A stretch of DNA of 64,000 nt. It comes from Roseibium sp. TrichSKD4. GTDB taxonomy: Bacteria > Pseudomonadota > Alphaproteobacteria > Rhizobiales > Stappiaceae. The position numbers and the translations under genes are program-made. The DNA lies in NCBI RefSeq assembly GCF_000148725.1, contig NZ_GL476314.1:236426-300425 (forward strand), given 5' to 3'. This document shows, one piece after another, positions 1 to 6,781 of the stretch. Within the stretch, counting starts at the first letter, position 1, and every line of letters begins with the position of its first letter. The notes under the pieces are model-generated. The model was not told the origin of the DNA. It did no database searches and saw only the letters and a list, made by a program, of their open reading frames with translations.

Positions 1-19
1 ACGCGCTCCCCCAGACTGA

Positions 20-390
20 CATCCTCGAAGCGCACGGCGATTTATAATCTCAAGCCGCTACACTTACCTGTCGAAGTTCACGGTAGAGAGCTTCAATTCG
101 TATCTGGCGCTTTCCGACCGCGCTGCCGCCTCGGCGCTCCTTGATATCCAGAAGGCCATGAAGCCCTTCAAGAATGAGCGGATCGTTGCAGCAACGAACA
201 TGACCGATATGGATCTGCGATCCATGAAGCGACGGCCAATCACCATCTATCTTGCGCCGAACATCACCGACATTACGCTCCTGCGTCCGCTGCTCACGCT
301 GTTCATTCAACAAGTGATGGATATCCTTACCCTTGAACATGATCCCAGGTCCGTGCCGGTGTATTTTCTGCTGGACGAGTTCAGGCAGTT
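20..390 (+). pseudogene. TraG/VirD4-type coupling protein, internal fragment
   Basis: The reading frame is open from close to the left edge and gives a conserved-looking stretch ending in VYFLLDEFRQL, which resembles the Walker B region of TraG/VirD4 coupling ATPases. In that family the protein sits in the inner membrane and hands relaxosome-bound DNA to a type IV secretion channel. After the FRQL residues the similarity stops at about 390, where sequence from an IS110 transposase begins on the other strand, so the C-terminal half is missing. The N-terminal half lies outside the window or is also lost. The fragment points to a former conjugative or mobilisable backbone. The family call is fairly safe; the exact left boundary is not. 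Confidence 0.6.
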
Positions 391-903
391 GAACCAATCA
401 CTGCGCGAACTGCGATGAAAGCGTTCTGCCTCGGGCCAATACAGCGGCAGGTAATGGGTCAGAACCCGATGCCAAAGCTCGGTCTTCGAGCGCGAGACGA
501 TGTCGTGGGTATTGGAAAGTTCCTGAAGATCGTTCGTGCCGCACAGCATGGGGTCGTGGTAGAACTGCTCGTTCCCGATCTGCATCATGTGCAGGATGAC
601 CTGGGCATCCTTTGGATCATTCTTGTCCCAACTGTTGTTCAAAGCCTCACGGGTGCGGGCCAAAGCGACGGACGACACCAACTTGACTTCGAACCCTGCG
701 CGCCCGAGCCGGTAAGCTAGGGCGCGATGGTAATTGCCCGTTGCTTCAAAAGCCGCGCGCTCAGGACGACCATAATCTGAGAGCGCCGCGATCAATCGGT
801 TAAAGTCGTCGAGCTGGTTCAACACAATCAGACGGCGGCGGCGGTTTTTACCCGGAACAGCAACCAAAACAGGCTCGGTCTGTGCAATATTGGCATCGGT
901 CAT
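390..903 (-). pseudogene. IS110-family transposase, N-terminal fragment
   Basis: About 170 residues read from ATG at 903 and match the N-terminal DEDD half of IS110 transposases (VAVPGKNRRRRL, EATGNYHRALAYRL, NDPKDAQVIL). The frame leaves the family after RSSRSDWF at about 390, where TraG coding sequence in antisense takes over. The C-terminal serine-containing domain is absent, so the element cannot move. About 60 bp of apparent IS left-end sequence lies upstream (904-965). Either a deletion or insertion of a partial copy joined the two fragments. Confidence 0.75.
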
Positions 904-1039
904 AGTCGGTCTCCCTTGCAGTGTGGTTTGTTGCAAAACCACTGTAGGTACCTGAGACCCGGCTATGATCACCTTCTGCGCTATTTGGTGGCTGCGCAGG
1001 CATTCATAGCCTCTGAAGCAGTGTCATTCCGAAGGTGTT

Positions 1040-1352
1040 ATGGCCCCGAAAATGTCAGTTCCGCGCTACAAATATGGGCTTCAAGACGCGGCATTGGACT
1101 GGAGTATATCCAACCCGGAAAACCGCAACAAAACGCCTATGTTGAACGCTACAACAGAACAGTCCGCCATGAATGGCTCGGACAATACATATTCGAAACG
1201 ATTGAGGAGGCACAGGATCACGCCACACAATGGCTATGGACATACAACAATGAACGGCCCAACATGGCCATCGGCGGCATCACGCCAGCAATGAAACTGA
1301 AAGAAGCGGCCTGAAGTCCAGTTTTAAAGCCCATCAAAAATGGGATGATTAC
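1040..1352 (+). pseudogene. IS3-family (IS407-like) OrfB C-terminal fragment with right end
   Basis: This encodes the last 91 residues of an IS3-type OrfB (integrase core end, [17 protein letters not shown], ending MKLKEAA), followed by the element's terminal sequence ATCAAAAATGGGATGATTAC. The same sequence, slightly diverged, occurs in the copy at 11527-12720, and remnants are at 54847-55227. The 5' three quarters of the element are missing. It abuts the truncated OrfB of a different IS3 element on the opposite strand at about 1352. Confidence 0.8.
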
Positions 1353-1577
1353 CCCCTCACGCTCAAGCATGACGTGAATGCGCCTATATCCGAAACGGCG
1401 TCGTTCAGTGGCCACCTGCCGGATAACGGCACGCAAATCGCCGTCATCAGGTCGAACGCTCCGATACCGAACAGTCGAGCGATCAATATCGAGAACAAGG
1501 CACGCCCGTCGTTCACTCACACCGTGCTGTTTGCAGGCGTGGGCGATCGCTTGCCGCTTGGCGACGGGCGTTACCAC
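1353..1577 (-). pseudogene. IS3-family OrfB, N-terminal fragment
   Basis: The frame starts at ATG 1577, overlapping the end of orfA by 7 nt as is usual for IS3 elements, and reads through the HTH_21-like region (VSERRACLVLDIDRSTVRYRS, RRFGYRRIHVMLEREG). It then runs into foreign sequence at about 1353. The DDE catalytic core is lost. Confidence 0.7.
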
Positions 1578-1837
1578 TTTCGCGCGCTGATATCCTTCAG
1601 AATGGCATTGTCCAGCATCTGCTCGGCAAGCAGCTTCTTCAGCTTGGCGTTCTCATCTTCCAGAGCCTTCAGCTTGCGGGCGTCCGAAACATCCATGCCG
1701 CCATATTTGGCCTTGTATTTGTAGAATGAAGCGGTGCTGATCCCTTGCTTGCGGCAAACATCAGCAGTCGGAGTTCCTGCCTCCTGCTCTTTGATCATGC
1801 CGATGATCTGTTCCTCGGTGAAACTTGAGCGTCTCAT
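1571..1837 (-). CDS. IS3-family transposase OrfA
   Basis: This is an 88-residue protein with the typical OrfA layout: an N-terminal helix-turn-helix (RRSSFTEEQIIGMIKEQEAG, then ADVCRKQGISTASFYKYK) and a C-terminal leucine-rich coiled coil (ALEDENAKLKKLLAEQMLDN). In intact elements OrfA binds the IS ends and is fused to OrfB by -1 frameshifting. Here OrfB is cut short after about 75 residues, so OrfA is orphaned. ATG at 1837 gives the expected length. Confidence 0.8.
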   Translation of the reverse strand: MRRSSFTEEQIIGMIKEQEAGTPTADVCRKQGISTASFYKYKAKYGGMDVSDARKLKALEDENAKLKKLLAEQMLDNAILKDISARKW

Positions 1838-2000
1838 ATGTCGTCTCCTAGTTAGGGACGAACTCTACTCATTTTTGGAGGAGATTCCGGGTCTCAGGTC
1901 AACTGGAGCTTAGGCAAATCGGCCTGGCCTTTAACATTTGGCCGGCAACTTCCCGGCCAATGCCTACACCCCATCTTTGGCGGCTTCCCAGATACCCAAA

Positions 2001-2028
2001 CAAAAAGCGCGGCCAAAAAACCGCGCTT
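2001..2028 (-). terminator. Rho-independent terminator
   Basis: A perfect 8-bp stem (AAGCGCGG / CCGCGCTT, 2005-2028) with an 8-nt loop is followed on the minus strand by a run of five T residues. It lies 27 nt past the stop codon of the minus-strand gene at 2055-2252 and is the obvious terminator for it. Confidence 0.75.
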
Positions 2029-2054
2029 CGGAAATCATCTTGGATTGCCTGGGC

Positions 2055-2252
2055 TTAATAAACGATCACACTTGGTGAATTGGGCCCAAGCTCCTTACGG
2101 TCATACCCGCGAGCATTGAGCGTTGTGTCGTCAAGCGACAGCAGATAGCCGTTTACATAACGACGCCCCTGAACTGAATTACTTTGGGTCATTCGCTCCA
2201 AAGCGCGACGTACGAAACTGCTATGAGAGTGATTTTGGGTATCAATAACCAT
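2055..2252 (-). CDS. Small DUF1127-like protein
   Basis: This encodes 65 residues. The C-terminal half (VNGYLLSLDDTTLNARGYDRKEL) follows the DUF1127/YjiS pattern, in which a short helix is followed by LxxLDDxTLxxxGxxRxEL. These small basic proteins are common in Alphaproteobacteria, and some affect phosphate or RNA metabolism; nothing here shows a specific role. I chose ATG 2252 over an ATG 13 codons upstream because AAGGAG lies 6 nt before it. A clear intrinsic terminator follows. The N-terminal half is shorter and less arginine-rich than typical members, so the family call is tentative. Confidence 0.6.
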   Translation of the reverse strand: MVIDTQNHSHSSFVRRALERMTQSNSVQGRRYVNGYLLSLDDTTLNARGYDRKELGPNSPSVIVY

Positions 2253-2488
2253 TTTGCTTCTCCTTGTGGGAGGTTGGGTGGTACTTTTCATCTAAATTTC
2301 TATTATTAATGCGACTCTTTTATGAAATTCGCTTCGTTTTAGCTAGGCTTACAAGCGCATACCAGACTTGCATTCTTCGCACACGCAACATGAAATTGTG
2401 CAACGCATTATTAATGAATGCCAATCCAGTTTAGCTAGCTTAGCTCACATTGATTCAATTGAGCGCCAAGTTTGGCCCCAAAGGTGGG

Positions 2489-2713
2489 TCACCCCGCCGA
2501 AAGACTGCCTGCGGCGGGCCGCTTTTCATTGTCATTGTCGGCCTGCTTGGAAAAGCTGGCGCTGTAGCCGAAGCTGATCCGTACGAACGGCGGTACCGAG
2601 AGGGTCAAGCTTATCGTGAGCTTGCCGTCATGCTTCAGTTTTGCAATCAGTTTGCCGAGGTAGCCGATGACGCGGCGGCTTGTGCGGTTCAGGTATTCGA
2701 TGGTCTGTTTCAT
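2489..2713 (-). CDS. Small hypothetical protein
   Basis: A 74-residue frame with ATG at 2713 follows a purine-rich GGGAGA. The sequence is basic and moderately amphipathic in the first half (EYLNRTSRRVIGYLGKLIAK) with a Thr/Ser/Leu-rich middle. I do not recognise the family. It lies just upstream, on the opposite strand, of a plasmid-type topoisomerase, where small conserved orphan genes often occur. It could be a spurious frame in GC-rich DNA. Confidence 0.4.
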   Translation of the reverse strand: MKQTIEYLNRTSRRVIGYLGKLIAKLKHDGKLTISLTLSVPPFVRISFGYSASFSKQADNDNEKRPAAGSLSAG

Positions 2714-2974
2714 AAGAAGGTCTCCCTTGATGGTTTCGATTGTGACAGGAGCACAAGGACGCAGGGGCCCCCGGAGCGATAAATGGTCCGGGCAAGGCAC
2801 CGCTTGCGGTCGCAGCGAAGCGAAGAACCCTTTACGGGTTGCCGGTCGGACGGCCCGCGTAACGTTGCGCACGTCACTCTCGAACCCTTCATCAAGAAGA
2901 CCTGACAACCGACATCGATTTTGAACCAGGACACAAGCCGTCACGTTAAGGCGGCAAAACTGACAGGACCCTGC

Positions 2975-4086
2975 ATGACCTCCATCGTGATCACGGAAAA
3001 ACCGTCTCAGGCCCGCAATATCCGGGCTGCGGTCGGCGGCAAATACAGGGAGATACCGGCTGCTCAAGGTCTCTTGCTCCGCTGTCGGGAATCGGTCGTC
3101 TCTAACGCCCACGGGAAGCAGGTTGGAAATCCGCCCATGGCAATTCCAGGGATGATGACGAGGAGGAGGGTGAGGCGGAACAGGAGTTGCCAGCCATCAA
3201 GGACGGCGCAATCGTGTTCGTTGTCTCGGCCGATATCGAGACAAAGAAAACCACGCCCCCTCCCCGGTATTCGGAAGGCTCGCTGATCGAGGCCATGCAG
3301 AACGCATGGAAATTTGTTGAAGACGCGGAAGAACAAGCCCGGCTGAAGGAAGCCAAGGGCATTGGGACACCGGCCACACGCGACACCATCATCGAGGGCC
3401 TGAAGCGCCAGAACTTCATGGAGGTAAAAAAGGGCAAGCTGCACGCGACCCAGGCGGCGATGGATCTTTACAGGATATTGAGCGAGCGCTGCGCCGATGT
3501 GCTTGATCCCGCCTCTACCGCAAGGATGGAAAACAGGCTCGATGATATCCTGCGAGGCTCCGCCAATGCCCGCGCTGTCGTCGATGAAATCTGCAATGCA
3601 GCCCAGACAGTCATCAATGCGCTCTCAGGCAGCGGCGAGCAGCTTGCCATCAAGCGCAAGCCATCACCTGCCATGCTGAAGTTCGCGAAGATCAAGGCCG
3701 AGAAGGAAGGCGTTAAACTGACGAAAGCGCAGCTTGAGGATTTTGACGCCCTGCGCGAGTTTCTCGGGCCGATGGAAGAGCGCTCGGAAGGACCGAAGCT
3801 GCCAAGCCCTGCCCAAATGGAGCTGGCAAAGCGGATTGCGCAGCGCACAGGTGTGGTCATTCCCCATGAAACAACCCTTGACGCCAAAGCCTTGAGCGCG
3901 TGGATCGATGCCAACAATATGGCCTCAACCGCCCAGATGGAATGGATCACAAAGCTTGTCGGTGACGGCAAGATCAAGCCACCGAAAGGGTATCCGGGCA
4001 ATGTGTCGGCCTCTACGGCCAAGGCCGTTCTTGACCGGGCCTTTGGCAAGAAGGCCGGAACCGCCTCCAAGAAGGGCAGGCGCTAA
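2975..4086 (+). pseudogene. Type IA DNA topoisomerase with central deletion
   Basis: Two reading frames belong to one gene. From ATG 2975, 30 residues match the start of a TOPRIM domain (MTSIVITEKPSQARNIRAAV). After about 3065 the frame is lost. From about 3151 a different frame (DDDEEEGEAEQELPAIKDG) continues to 4086 with the C-terminal part of the topoisomerase (KGIGTPATRDTIIEGLKRQ, a hallmark segment) and a lysine-rich tail. Several hundred codons between, including the catalytic tyrosine, are missing. In plasmid backbones such TopB-like enzymes relax or decatenate DNA. This copy cannot be active; the 3' part alone might still be expressed. Confidence 0.75.
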
Positions 4087-4131
4087 TCGGCAGGGTGGGT
4101 GCGCCCGGACATTCCGGGCGCTGGCTGGTCC

Positions 4132-4464
4132 TCAGTCGCGGGGCTCCCACTCGATGACGGCCTGAAGGGACGGATCGTCCTGACCCGGATATCGGCCAAG
4201 GTTCGCATTGAAGTGGAGCTTGCGGATCGACAGCGTGTAGTAGGTCTTGCCGTCCTGGCTTGTCTTCTTCCAGATGCCGCCGACCTCGATGTCATGGCCG
4301 CGAGGGGACTTCGCATAGACCCGGTGCGTCGGGGCCTTGTCGTTGTCGGAGGCAAAGGGGACCACCTTGATATCGATGTCGCGGTCGAGGGTGGAAATGA
4401 GGCCGGTTCCAACGGCCACTGTCAGGTCTGCATTCTCGAACTGGATGTAATTGGTGATGTTCAT
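4132..4464 (-). CDS. DUF736 family protein
   Basis: This 110-residue protein matches the DUF736 pattern: DIKVVPFASDNDKAPTHRVY, then EVGGIWKKTSQDGKTYYTLS, and a short Trp-containing end. DUF736 genes are very common on plasmids and integrative elements of Hyphomicrobiales and are usually close to conjugation or DNA-processing genes; their biochemical role is not established. ATG 4464 was chosen because GGAG lies 6 nt upstream; an ATG 15 codons earlier has no such site. The gene is complete. Confidence 0.85.
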   Translation of the reverse strand: MNITNYIQFENADLTVAVGTGLISTLDRDIDIKVVPFASDNDKAPTHRVYAKSPRGHDIEVGGIWKKTSQDGKTYYTLSIRKLHFNANLGRYPGQDDPSLQAVIEWEPRD

Positions 4465-4854
4465 GTCTGATACTCCGCCTTGTGTGTTGCGATGATCGTT
4501 CAAAGGCATGGCACAAAGCGATGCGCACCGCAGGCTGGAGCAAAGCGGAGGAAGCGAAGGGCCGGACTATTTGTTTTCCGCGAGGAAGGCCGCAAGGCCG
4601 GGGAAATAGTCTGGACCGTAGCTTTGCGCAAATCGTGGTGACATGCGAACGGGCATCAGGAGCAACACCCACGGCGGGGTATCATGAACGGATCGGAGCA
4701 AGCGCTTCGGAGGGGAGCGGACAGCACACCATGTGGAAGTCATGTACGGAAGTCAAATTTAGTGTGCTGTCCATTCGCTGAATGCTTTCAGCATGCATTC
4801 GAATTTCTGATCCACAGCAAAGGTTAATTAGTCATGCGCTGTATTGCACGCGTG
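4465..4854. other. Gene-free stretch with an imperfect hairpin
   Basis: No convincing gene. An imperfect inverted repeat is centred near 4590 (GGACTATTT at about 4563 and AAATAGTC near 4605). It might be a structured leader or decayed terminator. It sits upstream of the DUF736 gene on its coding strand. Confidence 0.35.
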
Positions 4855-5115
4855 TCACCCACCCCTTGGCAATTTGGGAAGCGACACCCGCCCTGCACTG
4901 CCAATGCGACTGTGGTCTTCGCAATAAGGTCCTTTGCCACGTGGAGCCCCACAACAGTGAAAAGGCCCGCTCGCGTCTTCCCACAGTGGCCATTTGCATT
5001 GGCTTCCTGTCAGTTCGGTGATGAGCACCCCTCCCTTGGGACCAAATCCGGTGCGGGCGAGCTCACGGAGCCCCATGGGCGGCTCGTTTTCTTCATCAGT
5101 CGCACATTTGCTCAT
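4855..5115 (-). CDS. Minimal GcrA-like zinc-ribbon protein
   Basis: In this 86-residue protein the second half (QCKWPLWEDASGPFHCCGAP, then YCEDHSRI) closely resembles the C-terminal cysteine/histidine cluster of the cell-cycle regulator GcrA. GcrA works with sigma-70 at promoters containing CcrM-methylated sites. The N-terminal helix-turn-helix of GcrA is missing, so only the putative zinc-binding, sigma-contacting part is present. Start ATG 5115 follows a GAGGGTGG stretch; an internal ATG 13 codons in is an alternative. Seen: the C/C/C/H cluster. Inferred: a plasmid-borne stand-alone GcrA tail that may compete with or recruit RNA polymerase. Confidence 0.65.
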   Translation of the reverse strand: MSKCATDEENEPPMGLRELARTGFGPKGGVLITELTGSQCKWPLWEDASGPFHCCGAPRGKGPYCEDHSRIGSAGRVSLPKLPRGG

Positions 5116-5485
5116 GAATCCACCCTCTGTTCAAAATTGCCCTGTATCAGGTTTGCAGTGAAAAAGAAAAAGCCCCTACAGTTTGATGCTGCAAGGGCAG
5201 TTGGGCAATCCGCCATTCTCCAACAGCAAAAGGCCATTATCTTGGGGGAAGGCATAAGCGTAGCTGAATTGATGTATACATTATTCTCGGCAAATTTCTT
5301 ACAATACATTCTCACCAACACAGCCCACTTTCCACAACTTTCCTTTACGTTACTTTTCCACTGATACTCAACAGATTTCCGGAAATTTCTCGGAAAATAC
5401 AGACTGGAATCGCGCTATTCTTCTAACAGGCCCATCGGTGGGACGGGAGTTTGAGGGACGTGGGCCTTTGGGGCGCCCCTCATGC
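5116..5485. other. Gene-free AT-rich stretch
   Basis: Reading frames here are short and lack ribosome sites. I see nothing that I can assign, apart from the paired hairpins that begin at 5486. Confidence 0.3.
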
Positions 5486-5520
5486 GTGATTGTCAGGTGG
5501 TCGATCCACCTGGCAATCAC
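5486..5520. repeat. Hairpin 1: 15-bp stem with TCGAT loop
   Basis: The arms GTGATTGTCAGGTGG and CCACCTGGCAATCAC pair over 15 positions with one G-T type mismatch and enclose the loop TCGAT. A second hairpin of identical architecture, with the same loop but a different stem, lies 64 bp further on. No T-run follows, so a simple terminator is unlikely. Confidence 0.8.
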
Positions 5521-5549
5521 ACCCCGGACAGCGGACCGTATCAATCGAA

Positions 5550-5584
5550 CCGGTTATCCGGCACTCGATGTGCCGGATAACCGG
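5550..5584. repeat. Hairpin 2: perfect 15-bp stem with TCGAT loop
   Basis: The arms CCGGTTATCCGGCAC and GTGCCGGATAACCGG are perfect reverse complements around the loop TCGAT. Together with hairpin 1 it forms a pair of 35-nt cruciform-capable units with the same spacing and loop but unrelated stems. It might be a regulatory RNA element, a recombinase or resolution site, or a plasmid maintenance site. Confidence 0.85.
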
Positions 5585-5676
5585 CCCCGGCTTGGAATTT
5601 TAAGGGAAAGGCGCTATATTCAGTCACGGAGTGGGCGGCAGGCTTCCCTGCCGCACCTTTCCTTAAGCTATCATTG

Positions 5677-5716
5677 AGACCCGGAGAGTTACTCGCCAGT
5701 GCTTCCGGGTCTTTTT
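5677..5716 (+). terminator. Possible Rho-independent terminator
   Basis: A 9-bp perfect stem (AGACCCGGA / TCCGGGTCT) with an 18-nt loop is followed by TTTT. A smaller GCGGCAGG/CCTGCCGC hairpin lies just before it at 5635-5654. No plus-strand gene is evident upstream, so it may end an RNA covering the paired hairpins. Confidence 0.45.
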
Positions 5717-5802
5717 GATGCTAAGGGAAATGCTTATTGGTATGAACCACATCACATTTCTCTCCGTTAGAGCGGCAAGGCTGTTGCCTCAGCCGGGCGA
5801 GC

Positions 5803-5993
5803 CTATCTCTCCCGGTCGCGCCGCTGGCCCGGCGCTGCTGCTTTAGCCGCTCCAATTCGGAACCAATGATCCTGTGTGTGCACAATACGGATAATTTTTG
5901 TGCGCACAACGCATGTTGAGAATGTGTTCTCCGGCAGGACTTCCAGTTCTTCCGCGCCATCATGGGTGAATGTGACGGGAACCAGCGCAACAA
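5803..5993 (-). pseudogene. DNA methyltransferase, C-terminal part (separated by Tn3 insertion)
   Basis: Read on the minus strand from 5993, the frame gives about 62 residues (LVALVPVTFTHDGAEELEVL and onward) to a TAG at 5803-5805. When the transposon at 5994-9814 and one copy of the AACAA duplication are removed, this frame joins exactly in phase to the methyltransferase fragment at 9815-10303. Seen: the in-phase junction. Inferred: these were one gene of about 225 codons before the insertion. Confidence 0.75.
5989..5993 (+). repeat. Target-site duplication, left copy
   Basis: AACAA immediately left of the Tn3-family left inverted repeat. The same five bases follow the right inverted repeat at 9815-9819, the expected 5-bp duplication for this family. 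Confidence 0.9.
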
Positions 5994-6031
5994 GGGGTCA
6001 GAACAAGATTTGTTCCCACAGACACGCTAAG
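5994..6031 (+). repeat. Tn3-family left inverted repeat (38 bp)
   Basis: Begins GGGGTCAGAACAAGATTTG and ends ACACGCTAAG. It matches the right repeat at 35 of 38 positions; the differences are at positions 20, 25 and 26. Confidence 0.92.
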
Positions 6032-6041
6032 ATCGAACGGA

Positions 6042-6620
6042 TCATGAACGGTCATCGCGAACACGCATAATTGTCTGTCGACTGGTGGCAAATTTTCTTG
6101 CGATCTCTGAGACACTCATCCCCTTTGCGAGGTCGTCGCGTACTTCCTGCTTCTGCTTGTCGTTGAGCGTTGCGGGGCGACCGAGGGCTTTGCCTTCCGA
6201 TTTTGCACGTTTGAGACCGGATTGTGTCCTCTCGATTAGCAAATCCCGCTCAAACTGAGCCACGGCGTTGAGTACTTGCATGGTCATGGTGCCAGCCGGG
6301 CTGGTGAGGTCAGCGCCGCCGAGTGCGAGGCAATAGACACGTACCCCCATTTCTGCGAGCGCCTTGACCGTGGCGCTGACATCAATGGCATCGCGACCGA
6401 GGCGGTCGAGCTTGGTTACAATTAATATGTCGCCACCCTCCAACTTGTCCATAAGCCTGGAAAAGCCGCGGCGCTGCGCAATGGCAGTGCTGCCGGAAAT
6501 CGTCTCGGTGATAATCCGACGCGGCTCAACCTTGAAACCGGCAGCTTCGATTTCCTGGAGTTGGTTCTCAGTCGTCTGGCCGGTCGTGGAGACGCGGACG
6601 TAGGCAAAGGTGCATGGCAT
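6042..6620 (-). CDS. tnpR: Tn3-family resolvase (serine recombinase)
   Basis: This is a 192-residue serine recombinase. The catalytic serine lies in [10 protein letters not shown] near residue 11; the conserved [10 protein letters not shown] and [18 protein letters not shown] segments follow, and a C-terminal helix-turn-helix ([20 protein letters not shown]) ends the protein. Length and domains are those of a normal Tn3 resolvase, which resolves cointegrates at res and represses tnpA and tnpR. It is divergent from the transposase, as in Tn3 itself. Start ATG 6620 has no strong ribosome site but gives the canonical N-terminus. Confidence 0.92.
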   Translation of the reverse strand: MPCTFAYVRVSTTGQTTENQLQEIEAAGFKVEPRRIITETISGSTAIAQRRGFSRLMDKLEGGDILIVTKLDRLGRDAIDVSATVKALAEMGVRVYCLALGGADLTSPAGTMTMQVLNAVAQFERDLLIERTQSGLKRAKSEGKALGRPATLNDKQKQEVRDDLAKGMSVSEIARKFATSRQTIMRVRDDRS

Positions 6621-6781
6621 GGTTCAATTTCGTCCGAATAGACTGTCTGAAATAAATATACTGTTCATAAATCCGTCAAGGTAATTTGTGGACAGGGTAT
6701 TTTGACCCTGTACGTAATCGCTCGTTTTTGGACAGGTAACCTACCTAGTTGCAAGGCGTGTCGATGTACAGGAGTAGGCGA
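6621..6781. promoter_or_regulatory. Putative res site and divergent promoters of the Tn3-family element
   Basis: This is the 161-bp gap between the divergent tnpR and tnpA. It is AT-rich in the middle and contains two related words, TTGTGGACAGG (about 6685) and TTTTGGACAGG (about 6726). In this family the interval holds the resolution site with three resolvase dimer sites and both promoters. The individual subsites were not resolved by eye. Confidence 0.55.

Larger units (their letters stand above)
1353..1902 (-). mobile_element. IS3-family element, truncated
   Basis: The element carries a complete orfA (1571-1837), the first 75 codons of orfB (1353-1577) and an upstream end with TGACCTGAGACCCGG near 1888-1902. 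That terminal word also occurs at the 3' end of the IS3 copy at 14615, which supports it as the inverted repeat. The remainder of orfB has been replaced by the IS407-like fragment ending at 1352, so this copy is inactive. Confidence 0.65.

Noticed and set aside
4834-5364. 176-codon plus-strand frame
   Set aside because: Overlaps the GcrA-like gene on the opposite strand and lacks a domain or ribosome site; composition is not protein-like.
5721-5993. 90-codon minus-strand frame left of the Tn3 element
   Set aside because: The adjacent frame is the one that continues the interrupted methyltransferase exactly in phase, so this frame is a shadow.
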